Assembly: GCF_000731095.1 (NCBI RefSeq)
Contig: NZ_JMTZ01000030.1
Location: forward strand, 56,647 to 120,646
DNA length: 64,000 nt
DNA from: Lysobacter antibioticus
GTDB taxonomy: Bacteria; Pseudomonadota; Gammaproteobacteria; Xanthomonadales; Xanthomonadaceae
Direction of reading: 5' to 3'
Below are positions 46,383 to 55,250 of this stretch, piece after piece (position 1 is the first letter of the stretch; each line of letters starts with the position of its first letter). A program made the translations under genes and the position numbers. Under the pieces are notes generated by a model. That model was not told the origin of the DNA and searched no databases. It was given only the letters and a program-made list of their open reading frames with translations.

Positions 46383-48131
46383 ATGAAGAACGTGTTCTTT
46401 GGCCTCGGTCTCGAGTACGAAAAAGGCATCCATGCCCGTGTCGCCTTGGGCCGCGACGGTCGCATCATCGAAGTCCACGAATCGGCCGACGCCAACGGCC
46501 TGAACTATTGCAGCGGCCGGCTCAGGCAGATGGCGATCGAATGGGACGACAGCGTGGCGTTCGGCGAAGGCGCCGAGCCGGGCATCGCCATCGAGGGCCG
46601 GGTCATGGTCGAGGTGCATCGCGCGGCCGGCGGATCGGACCTGTATTGCCGCATCGGCGTATGGGACGAGGACGGCATCGTCTTCGGCGAGAGCGTCAAA
46701 TACGCCAGCGGCGAAGCCCCCTGCGTGGCGATGAACCGGCAGGCCATCGTCGAGGTTCACGAATCGTCCTGGAACGCCAAGATCTGGTGCAACCTGGGCC
46801 GGCTGGACGAGGACACCGACTCGATCGTCTGGCAGGGCAATACCTATCTGGATGCCGGCATCCAGCCCGGCATCGCGATCAACGCCCAGAACGACGTGGT
46901 GATGGTGCGCGGCAACACCTCGGACTCCGATCTGCACTACCGCGTCGGCAAACTCGGCCTCAACGGAATCAGCTGGGGGCCACCGACTCTCTATGGCGCC
47001 GGCAGCCACGCCTCGGTCGCGCTGACCCCGGAAGGCGAGGTCATCGTCGTCTACGAAAACACCGACGAGAAGACCGTGCTGCAGCGGTTCGGCAGGATCC
47101 GCGGCAAGAGCATCGACTGGGCCGGCGAAGCGGTGTACTTCGACGACGGCGCCCGGCCCAGCGTCGCCTGCAACGGCGGCATGGCGATCCAGGTGCACCA
47201 ATCGGAAAACTTCAATGCGTTGTGGGCGTCGACCTCGCGCGTCGCCGACCGCTCGCGCTGGATGCAGGACAATCTGCGCGTGCTCGGCGATCTCACCCTG
47301 CCGTGGCTGACCACCGGCGCCTCGCACGACGCCGGCATGTACCAGCACGGCCTGCTGATGTCGCTCGGCAAGACCCAGAACCTCGATCTGTACCAACAGC
47401 TCAGCAACGGCATCCGCTACTTCGACCTGCGGCCCAAGTGGGACGGCAGCGCGCTCTACGTCAGCCACGGACCGATCACCGGGCCGGCCTTGGCGGAAAT
47501 CGTCGACGACGTCAGGCGCTTCATGAACGAAGGCAACCGCGAGCTGGTCATCCTGAAGTTCTCGCACTACGCCAAGTTCACCGACGGGATCTACGAGCAA
47601 CTCGTCGAGATGCTGCAGGACAAGCTCGGCCGCTGGCTGTTCCAGAACCTCCCGCAGGGCGCACGCCTGTCGGATATCCCGCTGGGCGAGTACCTGCGCC
47701 AGTCCGGCGTGGTCCTGGTCGTCTGCGACGAGGACTATCCCGTCGACATCCCCGCCGCCGGCATCTGGGTGTATCGCGATTCCGACTCGCCCACGGCCGA
47801 GCTCGGCGATCTGCGCATGTACGACAAGTACTCGAACACGACCAGCTACGACACCATGAGCACCGACCAGATCGCCAAGTTCCAGGCCTACGACGGCACC
47901 TGCGTCGACCGCCCCGAACTGCCCTGCGATCAGTTCCTGTTGTCGTGGACGCTGACGCCGCCGACCGGCGTGTGGCTGCTGTCGAAGGAGGCCAACCGCA
48001 ACCTGGGCGCGGCGATGGCCGCCCTGCCCCGCGAGAACGCCAGCGGCCGCGTGATCAATCAGCTCTACGTCGATTACGCCGAGTATTCGCGCGCCACCGA
48101 CGTGGCGATGTCGATGAACAGGATCCCGTGA
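46383..48131 (+). CDS. Six-bladed propeller fused to a PI-PLC X domain
   Basis: The protein has 582 residues from the ATG at 46383, with AGGAAG upstream. Residues 15-285 contain six repeats of about 47 residues, each with an IxVHES-like core (at 30-33, 76-79, 123-126, 173-176, 222-225 and 269-273). This suggests a lectin-like beta-propeller. From about 300 it matches the X domain of phosphatidylinositol-specific phospholipase C: WLTTGASHDAGMY (His315 as general base), IRYFDLRPKW, YVSHGPITG, and ELVILKFSHY. Known bacterial enzymes cleave inositol phospholipids or act on related substrates. No signal peptide is seen. Confidence 0.82.
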   Translation: MKNVFFGLGLEYEKGIHARVALGRDGRIIEVHESADANGLNYCSGRLRQMAIEWDDSVAFGEGAEPGIAIEGRVMVEVHRAAGGSDLYCRIGVWDEDGIVFGESVKYASGEAPCVAMNRQAIVEVHESSWNAKIWCNLGRLDEDTDSIVWQGNTYLDAGIQPGIAINAQNDVVMVRGNTSDSDLHYRVGKLGLNGISWGPPTLYGAGSHASVALTPEGEVIVVYENTDEKTVLQRFGRIRGKSIDWAGEAVYFDDGARPSVACNGGMAIQVHQSENFNALWASTSRVADRSRWMQDNLRVLGDLTLPWLTTGASHDAGMYQHGLLMSLGKTQNLDLYQQLSNGIRYFDLRPKWDGSALYVSHGPITGPALAEIVDDVRRFMNEGNRELVILKFSHYAKFTDGIYEQLVEMLQDKLGRWLFQNLPQGARLSDIPLGEYLRQSGVVLVVCDEDYPVDIPAAGIWVYRDSDSPTAELGDLRMYDKYSNTTSYDTMSTDQIAKFQAYDGTCVDRPELPCDQFLLSWTLTPPTGVWLLSKEANRNLGAAMAALPRENASGRVINQLYVDYAEYSRATDVAMSMNRIP

Positions 48132-48164
48132 TCGGCGCAACCGCGCGTCGCAGCACCAGGCCCC

Positions 48165-48199
48165 AAACGCGACGAGCCGGCAATGCCGGCTCGTCGTTT
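48165..48199. terminator. Bidirectional terminator between the PLC gene and dacA
   Basis: GACGAGCCGGC pairs perfectly with GCCGGCTCGTC around AAT. AAAC precedes it and GTTT follows, so it works for the plus-strand PLC gene and the minus-strand dacA. Confidence 0.85.
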
Positions 48200-48230
48200 C
48201 AACTCGTGCGGGATCGCTGGAAGCGATCGG

Positions 48231-49475
48231 TCACTCCGACTCCCACCACATCCAGAACTCGTCCCACAGGCGCTTGAAGAAACCGCCTTCCTCGACCGCG
48301 GCGATGGCGACCAGCGGCCGCTGGGCGACGACCTTGCCGTCGAGCATGACCTTGACCGTGCCGAGGGCCTGGCCCTTCTTGATCGGCGCGACCAGCGTCT
48401 TGGGCACGTCGATACTCGGCTTGAGCTGGGCGTACTTGCCGCGCGGCACGCTGACCAGCATCGGCTCGGCGACGCCGAACTGCACCTCGTCGGCCTGGCC
48501 CTTCCAGACCTTCTGCTTGGCGATCACCTTGCCGGTGTCGTAAAGCTTGTGGGTTTCGTAGAAACGGAAGCCCCAGTTGAGCAGCGCCTGGCTGTCGGTC
48601 GCGCGCTGGGCTTCGGAGGTCGAGCCCATCACCACCGAGATCAGGCGCTGGTCGCCGCGCTGGGCCGAGGCCATCAGGCAGTAACCGGCCTTGGAATGGT
48701 GACCGGTCTTGATGCCGTCGACCGTGGAATCGCGCCACAGCAGCAGGTTGCGGTTGGGCTGGGTGATCGGCCCGACCTTGAGTTCCTTGATCTTGTTGTA
48801 CGAGTACGCGACCGGGAAATCGTGAATCAGGGCGCGGCCGAGCAAGGCCAGGTCGTGCGCGGTCGAGTAATGGTTCGGATCCGACAGGCCGTGCGGATTG
48901 ACGAAGTGCGAGCCCTTCAGGCCGATGCGCGCGGCGTACTGGTTCATCAGCGCGGCGAAGGCGTCTTCGCTGCCGGCGACGTGTTCGGCCAGGGCGATCG
49001 CGGCGTCGTTGCCGGACTGCACCACCATGCCCTTTTCCATGTCGACCAGCGCCGCGGTCTTGTTGACTTCGAAGCCGGAGTAGCTGCCGTCGGTGGCCGC
49101 GCCGCCCTTGCGCCAGGCGTTCTCGGTCATCATCACCTGGTCGGTGTCCTTGACCTTGCCGCCGGCCATTTCGGCGGCAATCACATAACTGGTCATGACC
49201 TTGGTGATGCTGGCCGGCTCGACCCGGACGTCGGCGTCCTTGCTGGCCAGGATGTTGCCGCTGGCGGCATCCATGAGCACCCAGGCGGTGCCCTGGATCG
49301 CCGGCGGCGGCGGCACCGGCAAGGCGTCGCTGGCCGGTCGCGCGGCAGCCGGCGCGGCGGTCGCGGCGGCGGGCGTCTGCGCCCAGGCCGAGGCGGCGCC
49401 GACGGCGGTGGTGACCAGGAAGGCCGAGGTCAGCGCGGCGAAGGCGGCGGCGCGCGGGGTGAAGCGGACTTTCAT
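48231..49475 (-). CDS. dacA: D-alanyl-D-alanine carboxypeptidase (PBP5/6 type)
   Basis: The protein has 414 residues. It trims the terminal D-Ala from peptidoglycan pentapeptides. A signal peptide (AAFAALTSAFLVTTAVGAAS) is followed by an Ala/Pro-rich linker and the S11 domain. Its motifs are Ser89-Ile-Thr-Lys92, Ser154-Gly-Asn and Lys256-Thr-Gly. The C-terminal beta-rich domain ends in an amphipathic, Trp-rich helix (FFKRLWDEFWMWWESE) that anchors it to the outer face of the inner membrane. It is downstream of rlpA on the same strand. Confidence 0.95.
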   Translation of the reverse strand: MKVRFTPRAAAFAALTSAFLVTTAVGAASAWAQTPAAATAAPAAARPASDALPVPPPPAIQGTAWVLMDAASGNILASKDADVRVEPASITKVMTSYVIAAEMAGGKVKDTDQVMMTENAWRKGGAATDGSYSGFEVNKTAALVDMEKGMVVQSGNDAAIALAEHVAGSEDAFAALMNQYAARIGLKGSHFVNPHGLSDPNHYSTAHDLALLGRALIHDFPVAYSYNKIKELKVGPITQPNRNLLLWRDSTVDGIKTGHHSKAGYCLMASAQRGDQRLISVVMGSTSEAQRATDSQALLNWGFRFYETHKLYDTGKVIAKQKVWKGQADEVQFGVAEPMLVSVPRGKYAQLKPSIDVPKTLVAPIKKGQALGTVKVMLDGKVVAQRPLVAIAAVEEGGFFKRLWDEFWMWWESE

Positions 49476-49664
49476 CGTTGAACTACTCCGGGAGCCGGCG
49501 CTGCGCCGGTCAAGGTGTTGGGTGGTCTCCGGCGCGGCCGTCCTGGCGCCCGCCGCTGAAATTGCCGGAACCAGACGATCCTTCCGGTTCCGCGAAACCG
49601 TGCATCCTGCCTCAGATGCGCGGTCGCTGCAGCCGCCGGCGGCGCCGGGGGCGGCATGAATCGA

Positions 49665-51287
49665 TCAATCGCGCACGCGCTGCGGCTGTCCGAACCCCAG
49701 ACCGACGATACGCGCCGCAAGTTCCGGCGCGGCCGAGGCCTGCAGCGGGCCGACCCGCAAGCGCCAGACTTTCTGGCCGTTGGAGGCGTTGCCGTCGAGC
49801 AGGCGGGCGGCGCCGATGCCGGCCCCACGCAGCATCGACAGGGCCCGGTCGGCATTGCTGCGGGCCGAGAAACTGGCGACCTGCAGGGTCACGTCGCTGC
49901 CGCTGGGGGCGGCGTTGCCTTCGACCGCGGCGGCGACCACGGCCGCGGCCTTGGACGGGCTCGGCGGCGGCGGCGCGGCGGCGGGCGCCGGCAAAGTGGC
50001 CGCGGACGCGGCGGCGACGGCGGTCGCGGGCGGCAGCTTGCCGGCCTTCTTGGCCGCCTTTTGCGCGGCGGTCAGGGCACGGGCCTGCTCTTTCTGCTGC
50101 TTGGCCATGGCGCGTTGCTCGGCCCGGGTCAGCGGCTTCGGCGGGGCGATGTCGGCGCCCTTGCCGGTGGCGACCCGGACCTGGCGCGACTTCATCCAGG
50201 TGTCGAACTCGTCGGCCGTCATCGACTTGCCGTTCTGCATCATGTCGAAGCGGTAGTCGTTGCCCGGCAGCAACTTGCCGCCGGAAGCGGCGGACGGCTT
50301 GGCCGCGGCGACGGTGGTCGCCGGCTTGGCTGCGACAGCGGATGCGGCGGGCTTGCCGGTCGCGACCGTGGTCTTGACCGCGGCGCTGGCGGGCGCGCTG
50401 GCGAGCGTGGCCGGCTTGCCGGTGGCGATGCGCACGCCCGGCGGCAGTTCGCCGGCATTGGCGCTGGCGATCGGCATGGCTGAGACCAGCCGGTCGATCG
50501 CCGACGGCGAGCTCGGCTTGGCCGCGGCCGGCGGCGGGTTGTTGGCGGCGCTGGCGTAGACCGGCGGCGCGGCATCGCCCGGGTGCAGCGCGCGCACCTC
50601 GACCCGGCCGGTGCCGCGCTGGGTGATGCCGAGCTTGACCGCGGCGGCGTAGCTGAGGTCGATCACGCGGCCGTCGTGGAACGGGCCGCGGTCGTTGACG
50701 CGCACGGTCACCGACTTGCCGTTGTCGAGGTTGGTGACGCGGGCGAAGCTCGGCAGCGGCAACGACTTGTGCGCGGCGGTGAAGGCGTACATGTCGTACA
50801 CCTCCAGGTTGGAGGTGCGCCGGCCGTGGAATTTCTGGCCGTAGTAAGAGGCCGTGCCGCGCTCGAGATAGTCCTCGTGCGAATCGAGCACCTTGTAGCT
50901 CTTGCCGAGCACCTTGTACGGCGAACGGTTGCCGAACTGCGAGCGCGCCTCGGCGACGACCTCGGGCTCGGGAATCGCGTCGACGTCGGGGATATAGGTC
51001 GGCGTGGTGTCGGACACGCCCGGCGCGTACAGGCCGCCGGCCTTGTAGTTGCCGCGCTTGCTCAGGTCTTCCTGGGCCGGCGCGTACGGCGACTTCTTGC
51101 GGCCGCCGTGCGACTGCGCCGACGGCAGGCCGCTGGCGTGGACGCGATCGCGCTCCGGCAGGGCCAAGGCCTCGGAGGAGCCTTTCTTCGGTGCGCTGGC
51201 GCAGGCGGCCAGGGCCAGCGGCAGGACGGCGGCGGCCAGTCGCCCGATCATCGCGATCGGCAGCCGCTTCGTGCCCGGCCCGCTCAT
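49665..51287 (-). CDS. rlpA: RlpA septal lytic transglycosylase with SPOR domain
   Basis: The protein has 540 residues from the ATG at 51287. The lipobox LALAAC makes Cys29 the lipidated residue of an outer-membrane lipoprotein. The double-psi beta-barrel domain (about 145-240; GTASYYGQKFHGRRTSNLEV and VTVRVNDRGPFHDGRVIDLS) is the catalytic part that in Pseudomonas cuts glycan strands free of stem peptides. A long Ala/Pro/Lys-rich linker follows, then a C-terminal SPOR domain (about 465-540; VTLQVASFSARSNADRALSM) that targets septal peptidoglycan. The linker is unusually long. It is coupled to mltB by an ATGA overlap. Confidence 0.93.
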   Translation of the reverse strand: MSGPGTKRLPIAMIGRLAAAVLPLALAACASAPKKGSSEALALPERDRVHASGLPSAQSHGGRKKSPYAPAQEDLSKRGNYKAGGLYAPGVSDTTPTYIPDVDAIPEPEVVAEARSQFGNRSPYKVLGKSYKVLDSHEDYLERGTASYYGQKFHGRRTSNLEVYDMYAFTAAHKSLPLPSFARVTNLDNGKSVTVRVNDRGPFHDGRVIDLSYAAAVKLGITQRGTGRVEVRALHPGDAAPPVYASAANNPPPAAAKPSSPSAIDRLVSAMPIASANAGELPPGVRIATGKPATLASAPASAAVKTTVATGKPAASAVAAKPATTVAAAKPSAASGGKLLPGNDYRFDMMQNGKSMTADEFDTWMKSRQVRVATGKGADIAPPKPLTRAEQRAMAKQQKEQARALTAAQKAAKKAGKLPPATAVAAASAATLPAPAAAPPPPSPSKAAAVVAAAVEGNAAPSGSDVTLQVASFSARSNADRALSMLRGAGIGAARLLDGNASNGQKVWRLRVGPLQASAAPELAARIVGLGFGQPQRVRD

Positions 51288-52558
51288 GCCCCGCCTGTCC
51301 ATGCATGCACCGCATTGGCCGCAGGAGCGTTGGCTGCGGGGGCCTTGCCGGCAGCGGCGTTGCCTGCCGGAGCGGCGGGCTGGGCCAGCACGGCGGGCGG
51401 AGTGGCGATATCGGTGGCCAAGGGATTCTCCCGTCCGGCGATCGCCTCGGCCAGCTGGTACACCGCCATCGCGTAGTGCTTGGAGATGTTGTAGCGGGTG
51501 ATCGCGTAGAAGTTGCGGAAACCGAGCCAATACTCGGGACCGTTGACGCCGTCGAGGTTCAGCAGCGTCGCGGTCTCGGTCGGCGCCACCGTGCCCAGCG
51601 GACGATAGCCGCGCGCGGCCAGGTCGCTGAGCGAATACACCGGGTCCATGCTCTCGGGTACGAAATCCTGCGCGGTCGCGTCGCGGTTGGCGCGCACCGT
51701 CACCGGCCCGCCGCGCACCCAGCCGCCCTTCTTGACGAAGTAGTTGGCGACCGAGAAGAACACGTCGTCCAGGTCGGTGAACAGATTGCGCTTGCCGTCG
51801 GCGTTGCCGTCGACCGCGAACTCGCGATAGCTGGACGGCATGAACTGACCCCAGCCCATCGCCCCGGCGTAGCTGCCGATCAGGGTGGTGATGTCGATCT
51901 GCTCTTCCTTGCCGAGCGCGAACAACTGCGCCAGCTCGCCGCGGAAGAAGGCCTCGCGGCGGTTCTCGCGGTCGGCCTTGGCCGGGTCGCCGCTGCGCGG
52001 ATAGGCGAACGCCAGGGTGTAGAGCGCATCGACCACCGAGTACTTGCCGGTGTTTTTGCCGAAGCTGGTTTCCACGCCGATGATCGAGACGATGATCTCG
52101 GCCGGCACGCCGGTCGCGGCCTCGACCCGCGCCAACTGGGCGCGGTGCTCGGCCAGGAAGGCCTGGCCGCCGTCGATGCGGGCCTGGGTGATGAAGATCG
52201 GGCGGTAGTCCCGCCACGGTTTGGCCTCGGCCGGGCGCGACATCGCCGCGACGATGCCCTCGCGGATCTGCGCCTTGGCCAGCACCGATTCGATGTAGAC
52301 CGGATCGACGCCGTAGCGGCTGGCGGTATCGCGCACGAACTCGGCGCGCGCCTGCGCCAGCGGCATCGGCTTGACCGGCTCGGGCAGCGCGGGCGTGCCG
52401 ACGACGGGCGTCGGCGCGGCGACCGGGGCCGGCGGTTTCGGTGCCGGGGCGGCCGCGAGGGTAGACGTCGGGATCGGCGGCGTCTGCGTGGCGCAGGCAG
52501 CCAGGGCGATCATGAGTGCGCAAAACAAGGCGCGACGGGCAGTTTGGCGTCGGGTCAT
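51284..52558 (-). CDS. mltB: Lytic murein transglycosylase B
   Basis: The protein has 424 residues. It cleaves the glycan strands of peptidoglycan with formation of anhydro ends. The lipobox at MIALAAC gives lipidated Cys22. The catalytic Glu is probably Glu163 in IIGVETSFGKNTG; other blocks are LIGSYAGAMGWGQFMPSSYR and the DGNADGKRNLF Ca-type loop. Pro/Ala-rich stretches lie at both ends. In Pseudomonas it follows rodA directly. Here about 3.6 kb of unrelated genes separate them. Confidence 0.94.
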   Translation of the reverse strand: MTRRQTARRALFCALMIALAACATQTPPIPTSTLAAAPAPKPPAPVAAPTPVVGTPALPEPVKPMPLAQARAEFVRDTASRYGVDPVYIESVLAKAQIREGIVAAMSRPAEAKPWRDYRPIFITQARIDGGQAFLAEHRAQLARVEAATGVPAEIIVSIIGVETSFGKNTGKYSVVDALYTLAFAYPRSGDPAKADRENRREAFFRGELAQLFALGKEEQIDITTLIGSYAGAMGWGQFMPSSYREFAVDGNADGKRNLFTDLDDVFFSVANYFVKKGGWVRGGPVTVRANRDATAQDFVPESMDPVYSLSDLAARGYRPLGTVAPTETATLLNLDGVNGPEYWLGFRNFYAITRYNISKHYAMAVYQLAEAIAGRENPLATDIATPPAVLAQPAAPAGNAAAGKAPAANAPAANAVHAWTGGA

Positions 52559-52649
52559 CGCGGCGAGGTTAGCACGCGAAAGCGGGGCAAAAAACCTTGG
52601 GTTTGCGGGACTTAACCGATTTTATTCATGTCAGGTTGTCGAATCGGAA

Positions 52650-52680
52650 GCGGGCGGCGCGAGGCGACGGCGCCGCCCGC
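52650..52680 (-). terminator. Hairpin after the 2H-like gene
   Basis: GCGGGCGGCG pairs perfectly with CGCCGCCCGC with an 11-base loop, 54 bases past the stop codon of the minus-strand 2H-like gene and before mltB. No clear U-tract follows. Confidence 0.55.
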
Positions 52681-52733
52681 ACCGTCATGCTCAACATGAA
52701 TAGCGCTCGTCGAGACTGTCGTCTCGGCGCGGC

Positions 52734-53189
52734 TCATCCGAGCAAGGCGTTGCCGATGGTGAGGTGCAAGGCCGGTTGCGACTCGCGCGGCAGGCCGAGT
52801 TCCTCGCGCAGGTCGAGCAGCGCGGGACAGCGCACCTCGCACCAGACATAGCCCTGTGTTTCTTGTGGATACGGGTCGTAGTCGAAGGCTATCGTCGCCC
52901 CGTCCAAGCGTTTCCACGCCGCCGGTTTCGGCGGCGTTTCGCCGCGCACCACCGAGACATGCGTCCCCCACAACGGCGCCTGCAGGCTGCGCGTGCGGCG
53001 ATGGCCGATCCAGAACTGCTGGCGCAGGTAGCGGCCGAGCTCGGGGTCGCCGTCCACGATCAGCCACCACAAGGTGCTGCCGCCGTCGCAGCGGGTGTGG
53101 CCACCGCGGCCCAATGGCGGGCTGTAGCGCAGAGTGCCGCTGGAGGGAAGCCAGATGGACGACATGCGATGGTCCACGAAAACAGGCAT
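52734..53189 (-). CDS. Probable 2H phosphoesterase-superfamily protein
   Basis: The protein has 151 residues from the ATG at 53189; an ATG at 53165 would shorten it by eight residues. Two H-x-S/T-hydrophobic motifs stand about 65 residues apart: His77-Val-Ser-Val in LWGTHVSVVRG and His142-Leu-Thr-Ile in ALHLTIGNALL. This is the double signature of the 2H superfamily (LigT, CPDase, RNA repair enzymes), which act on 2',3'-cyclic phosphates or similar phosphoesters. A region between (DYDPYPQETQGYVWCEVRCP) fits a compact fold. The match is motif-level only. It is the gene closest to mltB in the island. Confidence 0.6.
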   Translation of the reverse strand: MPVFVDHRMSSIWLPSSGTLRYSPPLGRGGHTRCDGGSTLWWLIVDGDPELGRYLRQQFWIGHRRTRSLQAPLWGTHVSVVRGETPPKPAAWKRLDGATIAFDYDPYPQETQGYVWCEVRCPALLDLREELGLPRESQPALHLTIGNALLG

Positions 53190-53396
53190 CAAAAACGATA
53201 CCCGGATCTGCGCATGGTGATGCGCGCACTCAAACATCCGATGTGATCGAAGCCGTGCGCGACGGCCCGGGCCAGGACGCCGAGCGTACGCGCGTTGCTG
53301 GCGGAACCCGCGGCCACGACGACCGCCGGCGCTTGAGCGCAGTACGCGGCAGATCGCTCAGGCTCGTACCCACAGCGGACACGATCGCCGCCGGCA

Positions 53397-53804
53397 TCAA
53401 CCCCGATTGAAGAACGACGCCTGCAGGAACCGCATCCCCGCCAGCACCTGGGCCACGCGCTCCTCGGACAACGCCCCGATCCGCTCGCCCAATCGCGTCT
53501 TGTAGATCGACGACACCTGCGAAACGATCACCACGCTCTGCTTGAGCAGGCCGCCCTCGCCGGGTTCGAGCAACACGTTGCCGGGCTCGCTGATACGCCC
53601 GATGTTGGAGCTGAGCGCGCACACGACCACGGTGCTGATGCGCGAATGGTTGAACAGATCGTCCTGCACCACCACGTGCGGATGCGCGACGCCGGGCACC
53701 GAACCTCTCGACGGGTCCGGTGGCAGCCAGAACAGATCGCCGCGGTTCACGGTTCCGCGGAAAACGCTGCGGTGGGCCTCTTCTTCTCTATCCATCGGAT
53801 GCAT
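53397..53804 (-). CDS. MazF/PemK-family toxin
   Basis: The protein has 135 residues from the ATG at 53804; the ATG at 53795 is also possible. The family opening NRGDLFWLPPDPSRG and GVAHPHVVVQDD, then RISTVVVCALSSN and the ending region VAQVLAGMRFLQAS, fit the MazF/PemK ribonuclease toxins, which cut mRNA. A partner antitoxin is expected just upstream, yet the gene there encodes a membrane protein of another type. It may be a solitary toxin or use an unrecognised antitoxin. Confidence 0.78.
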   Translation of the reverse strand: MHPMDREEEAHRSVFRGTVNRGDLFWLPPDPSRGSVPGVAHPHVVVQDDLFNHSRISTVVVCALSSNIGRISEPGNVLLEPGEGGLLKQSVVIVSQVSSIYKTRLGERIGALSEERVAQVLAGMRFLQASFFNRG

Positions 53805-53884
53805 CGCTCGGCATGTCTGCGGTTCGCTTCGCTAACGGATCGGACTGGGAACCAGCGAAGCCGGACTCCGCCCGATCAGGCAGA

Positions 53885-54358
53885 TCACCTGGACTGCCTG
53901 ACGAAACGCCAGCCAAGAATGCCGGTGCCGGCCGAGAATACGACGAACAGCCAGAAAGCGATCCTTCCGTTGCTCAAGCGCGCCTGATGGGCCGCTTGCG
54001 GCTGCACGACTATCTGCTCGTTGACGGTGAGGGCCCAGACCCCGGAGGGGTCGGCCGGCGAAAAACCGACCGTTGCCGTATTGCCTGGTTTGAGCAGGCT
54101 GCGCGCAAGCGCCGCCTTCGGCAGGATGCTCGTGTAGTCGAATTCGCGCCCGGCGACGAAAAACTCGATGCTGTTGCGATGCACCTCCGTATTGGAGATC
54201 ACGCCCGTCAGATACTCGAAATGAGTCGGCATCGGCTCCAGCGACGCTCGCCAGCCCCACAGCGCGGCCAGCGATACCCCGACGCCCAGCGCAACGTGAT
54301 ACCAGGCAGTCCGCTCCGCCTTGCTACGAAATGCTGCTTTGTCAGTCCTGATGATCAT
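53885..54358 (-). CDS. Small two-span membrane protein (DUF3592-like?)
   Basis: The protein has 157 residues from the ATG at 54358; a GTG at 54373 is possible. One membrane segment is near the N-terminus (YHVALGVGVSLAALWGW) and one near the C-terminus (RIAFWLFVVFSAGTGILGW). The extracytoplasmic part between them (YLTGVISNTEVHRNSIEFFV, KPGNTATVGFSP) is the layout of DUF3592-type proteins. That family link is tentative. It lies upstream of the MazF-like gene, 80 bp apart. Confidence 0.55.
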   Translation of the reverse strand: MIIRTDKAAFRSKAERTAWYHVALGVGVSLAALWGWRASLEPMPTHFEYLTGVISNTEVHRNSIEFFVAGREFDYTSILPKAALARSLLKPGNTATVGFSPADPSGVWALTVNEQIVVQPQAAHQARLSNGRIAFWLFVVFSAGTGILGWRFVRQSR

Positions 54359-54674
54359 CGAACTTGCCGACACAACGAACCCGGCAGTTTAGCGGCTTCG
54401 CTACCGAAGTTCGTCCAAGCGAGATGCCAGCCATCGCCCCCGCCAATCGCCAAACGCCCGCTGCACTGCCTCCCTGCCCCGGCATCCGCCATCCGCCATC
54501 GCTCCACGGATCTTCGTTGAAGATCCGGACAGCGCAGGACGCCATCTCATCGAGACTGGCCGGCCAGCTATTTCAGCGACCGAAACTGGCCTAGACTTTG
54601 AATCGACAGCGACGTCGTTCAGCTGCCGCGCGTTCGAGCCAAGACCTGCCGCTACCCACCGAGGAAGCAAGCGC
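54359..54674. other. Divergent intergenic region inside the island
   Basis: These 316 bases lie between a minus-strand and a plus-strand gene. I see no gene, no strong promoter and no repeat. The composition is slightly less G+C-rich than the flanks. Confidence 0.4.
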
Positions 54675-55175
54675 ATGATTGATGGCAACCGACTCGTCGA
54701 TCTTCTCGGACACTCTTCCGCCCAGGCCAGCCTGGCCCGCTACCTCACCGAGGTCGGCATGATCGAGCGGCCGCAAGGCCCGGACGTCGTCCAGTACCTC
54801 GACTTCGACGACCTCGGCCTCGCGCTGATCTTCACCGTGGCGAGCCTCTACCGGGAAGAGATCGGAGAGCCGCGCGACGACGGCTATTGGATCCTCAGCG
54901 GCATCCATTTCTACAACCGCCACCAGAACGGCCAGAACGACAAGTTCGCCGGCGTGCTGCCGTACGAGTTGAGCTTCGAATTCAACCGGGCCCGGACCGC
55001 GGCCGCCCTGGGCACGCCGATCGTCGACGAGGAAGACGACGGCTACGTCATGAACACCTTCCGGGCCGATAACGAAATCGTCGTCACCACCTCGACCGCC
55101 GTCGATCACGGCGAGGCGCTTTGGTTCAAGGTCGAGAAGATCGACAAATTCCACAAGGAACGGGGCGACGTCTGA
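54675..55175 (+). CDS. Hypothetical acidic protein, unrecognised
   Basis: The protein has 166 residues with a net acidic composition and no signal peptide or membrane segment. It reads like a compact globular protein (VQYLDFDDLGLALIFTVASL, WILSGIHFYNRHQNGQNDKF, VTTSTAVDHGEALWFKVEKI). Small acidic proteins in toxin neighbourhoods are sometimes immunity proteins, but nothing here proves it. It is the only plus-strand gene of the mltB-rodA island. Confidence 0.55.
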   Translation: MIDGNRLVDLLGHSSAQASLARYLTEVGMIERPQGPDVVQYLDFDDLGLALIFTVASLYREEIGEPRDDGYWILSGIHFYNRHQNGQNDKFAGVLPYELSFEFNRARTAAALGTPIVDEEDDGYVMNTFRADNEIVVTTSTAVDHGEALWFKVEKIDKFHKERGDV

Positions 55176-55250
55176 TCGTTCTTCCGGGGACGCGACTGCA
55201 GCAGCGGCAGCGTTGCCGGCGAGAACGCCGGTCCGCTCGGCGGTCTGGGC

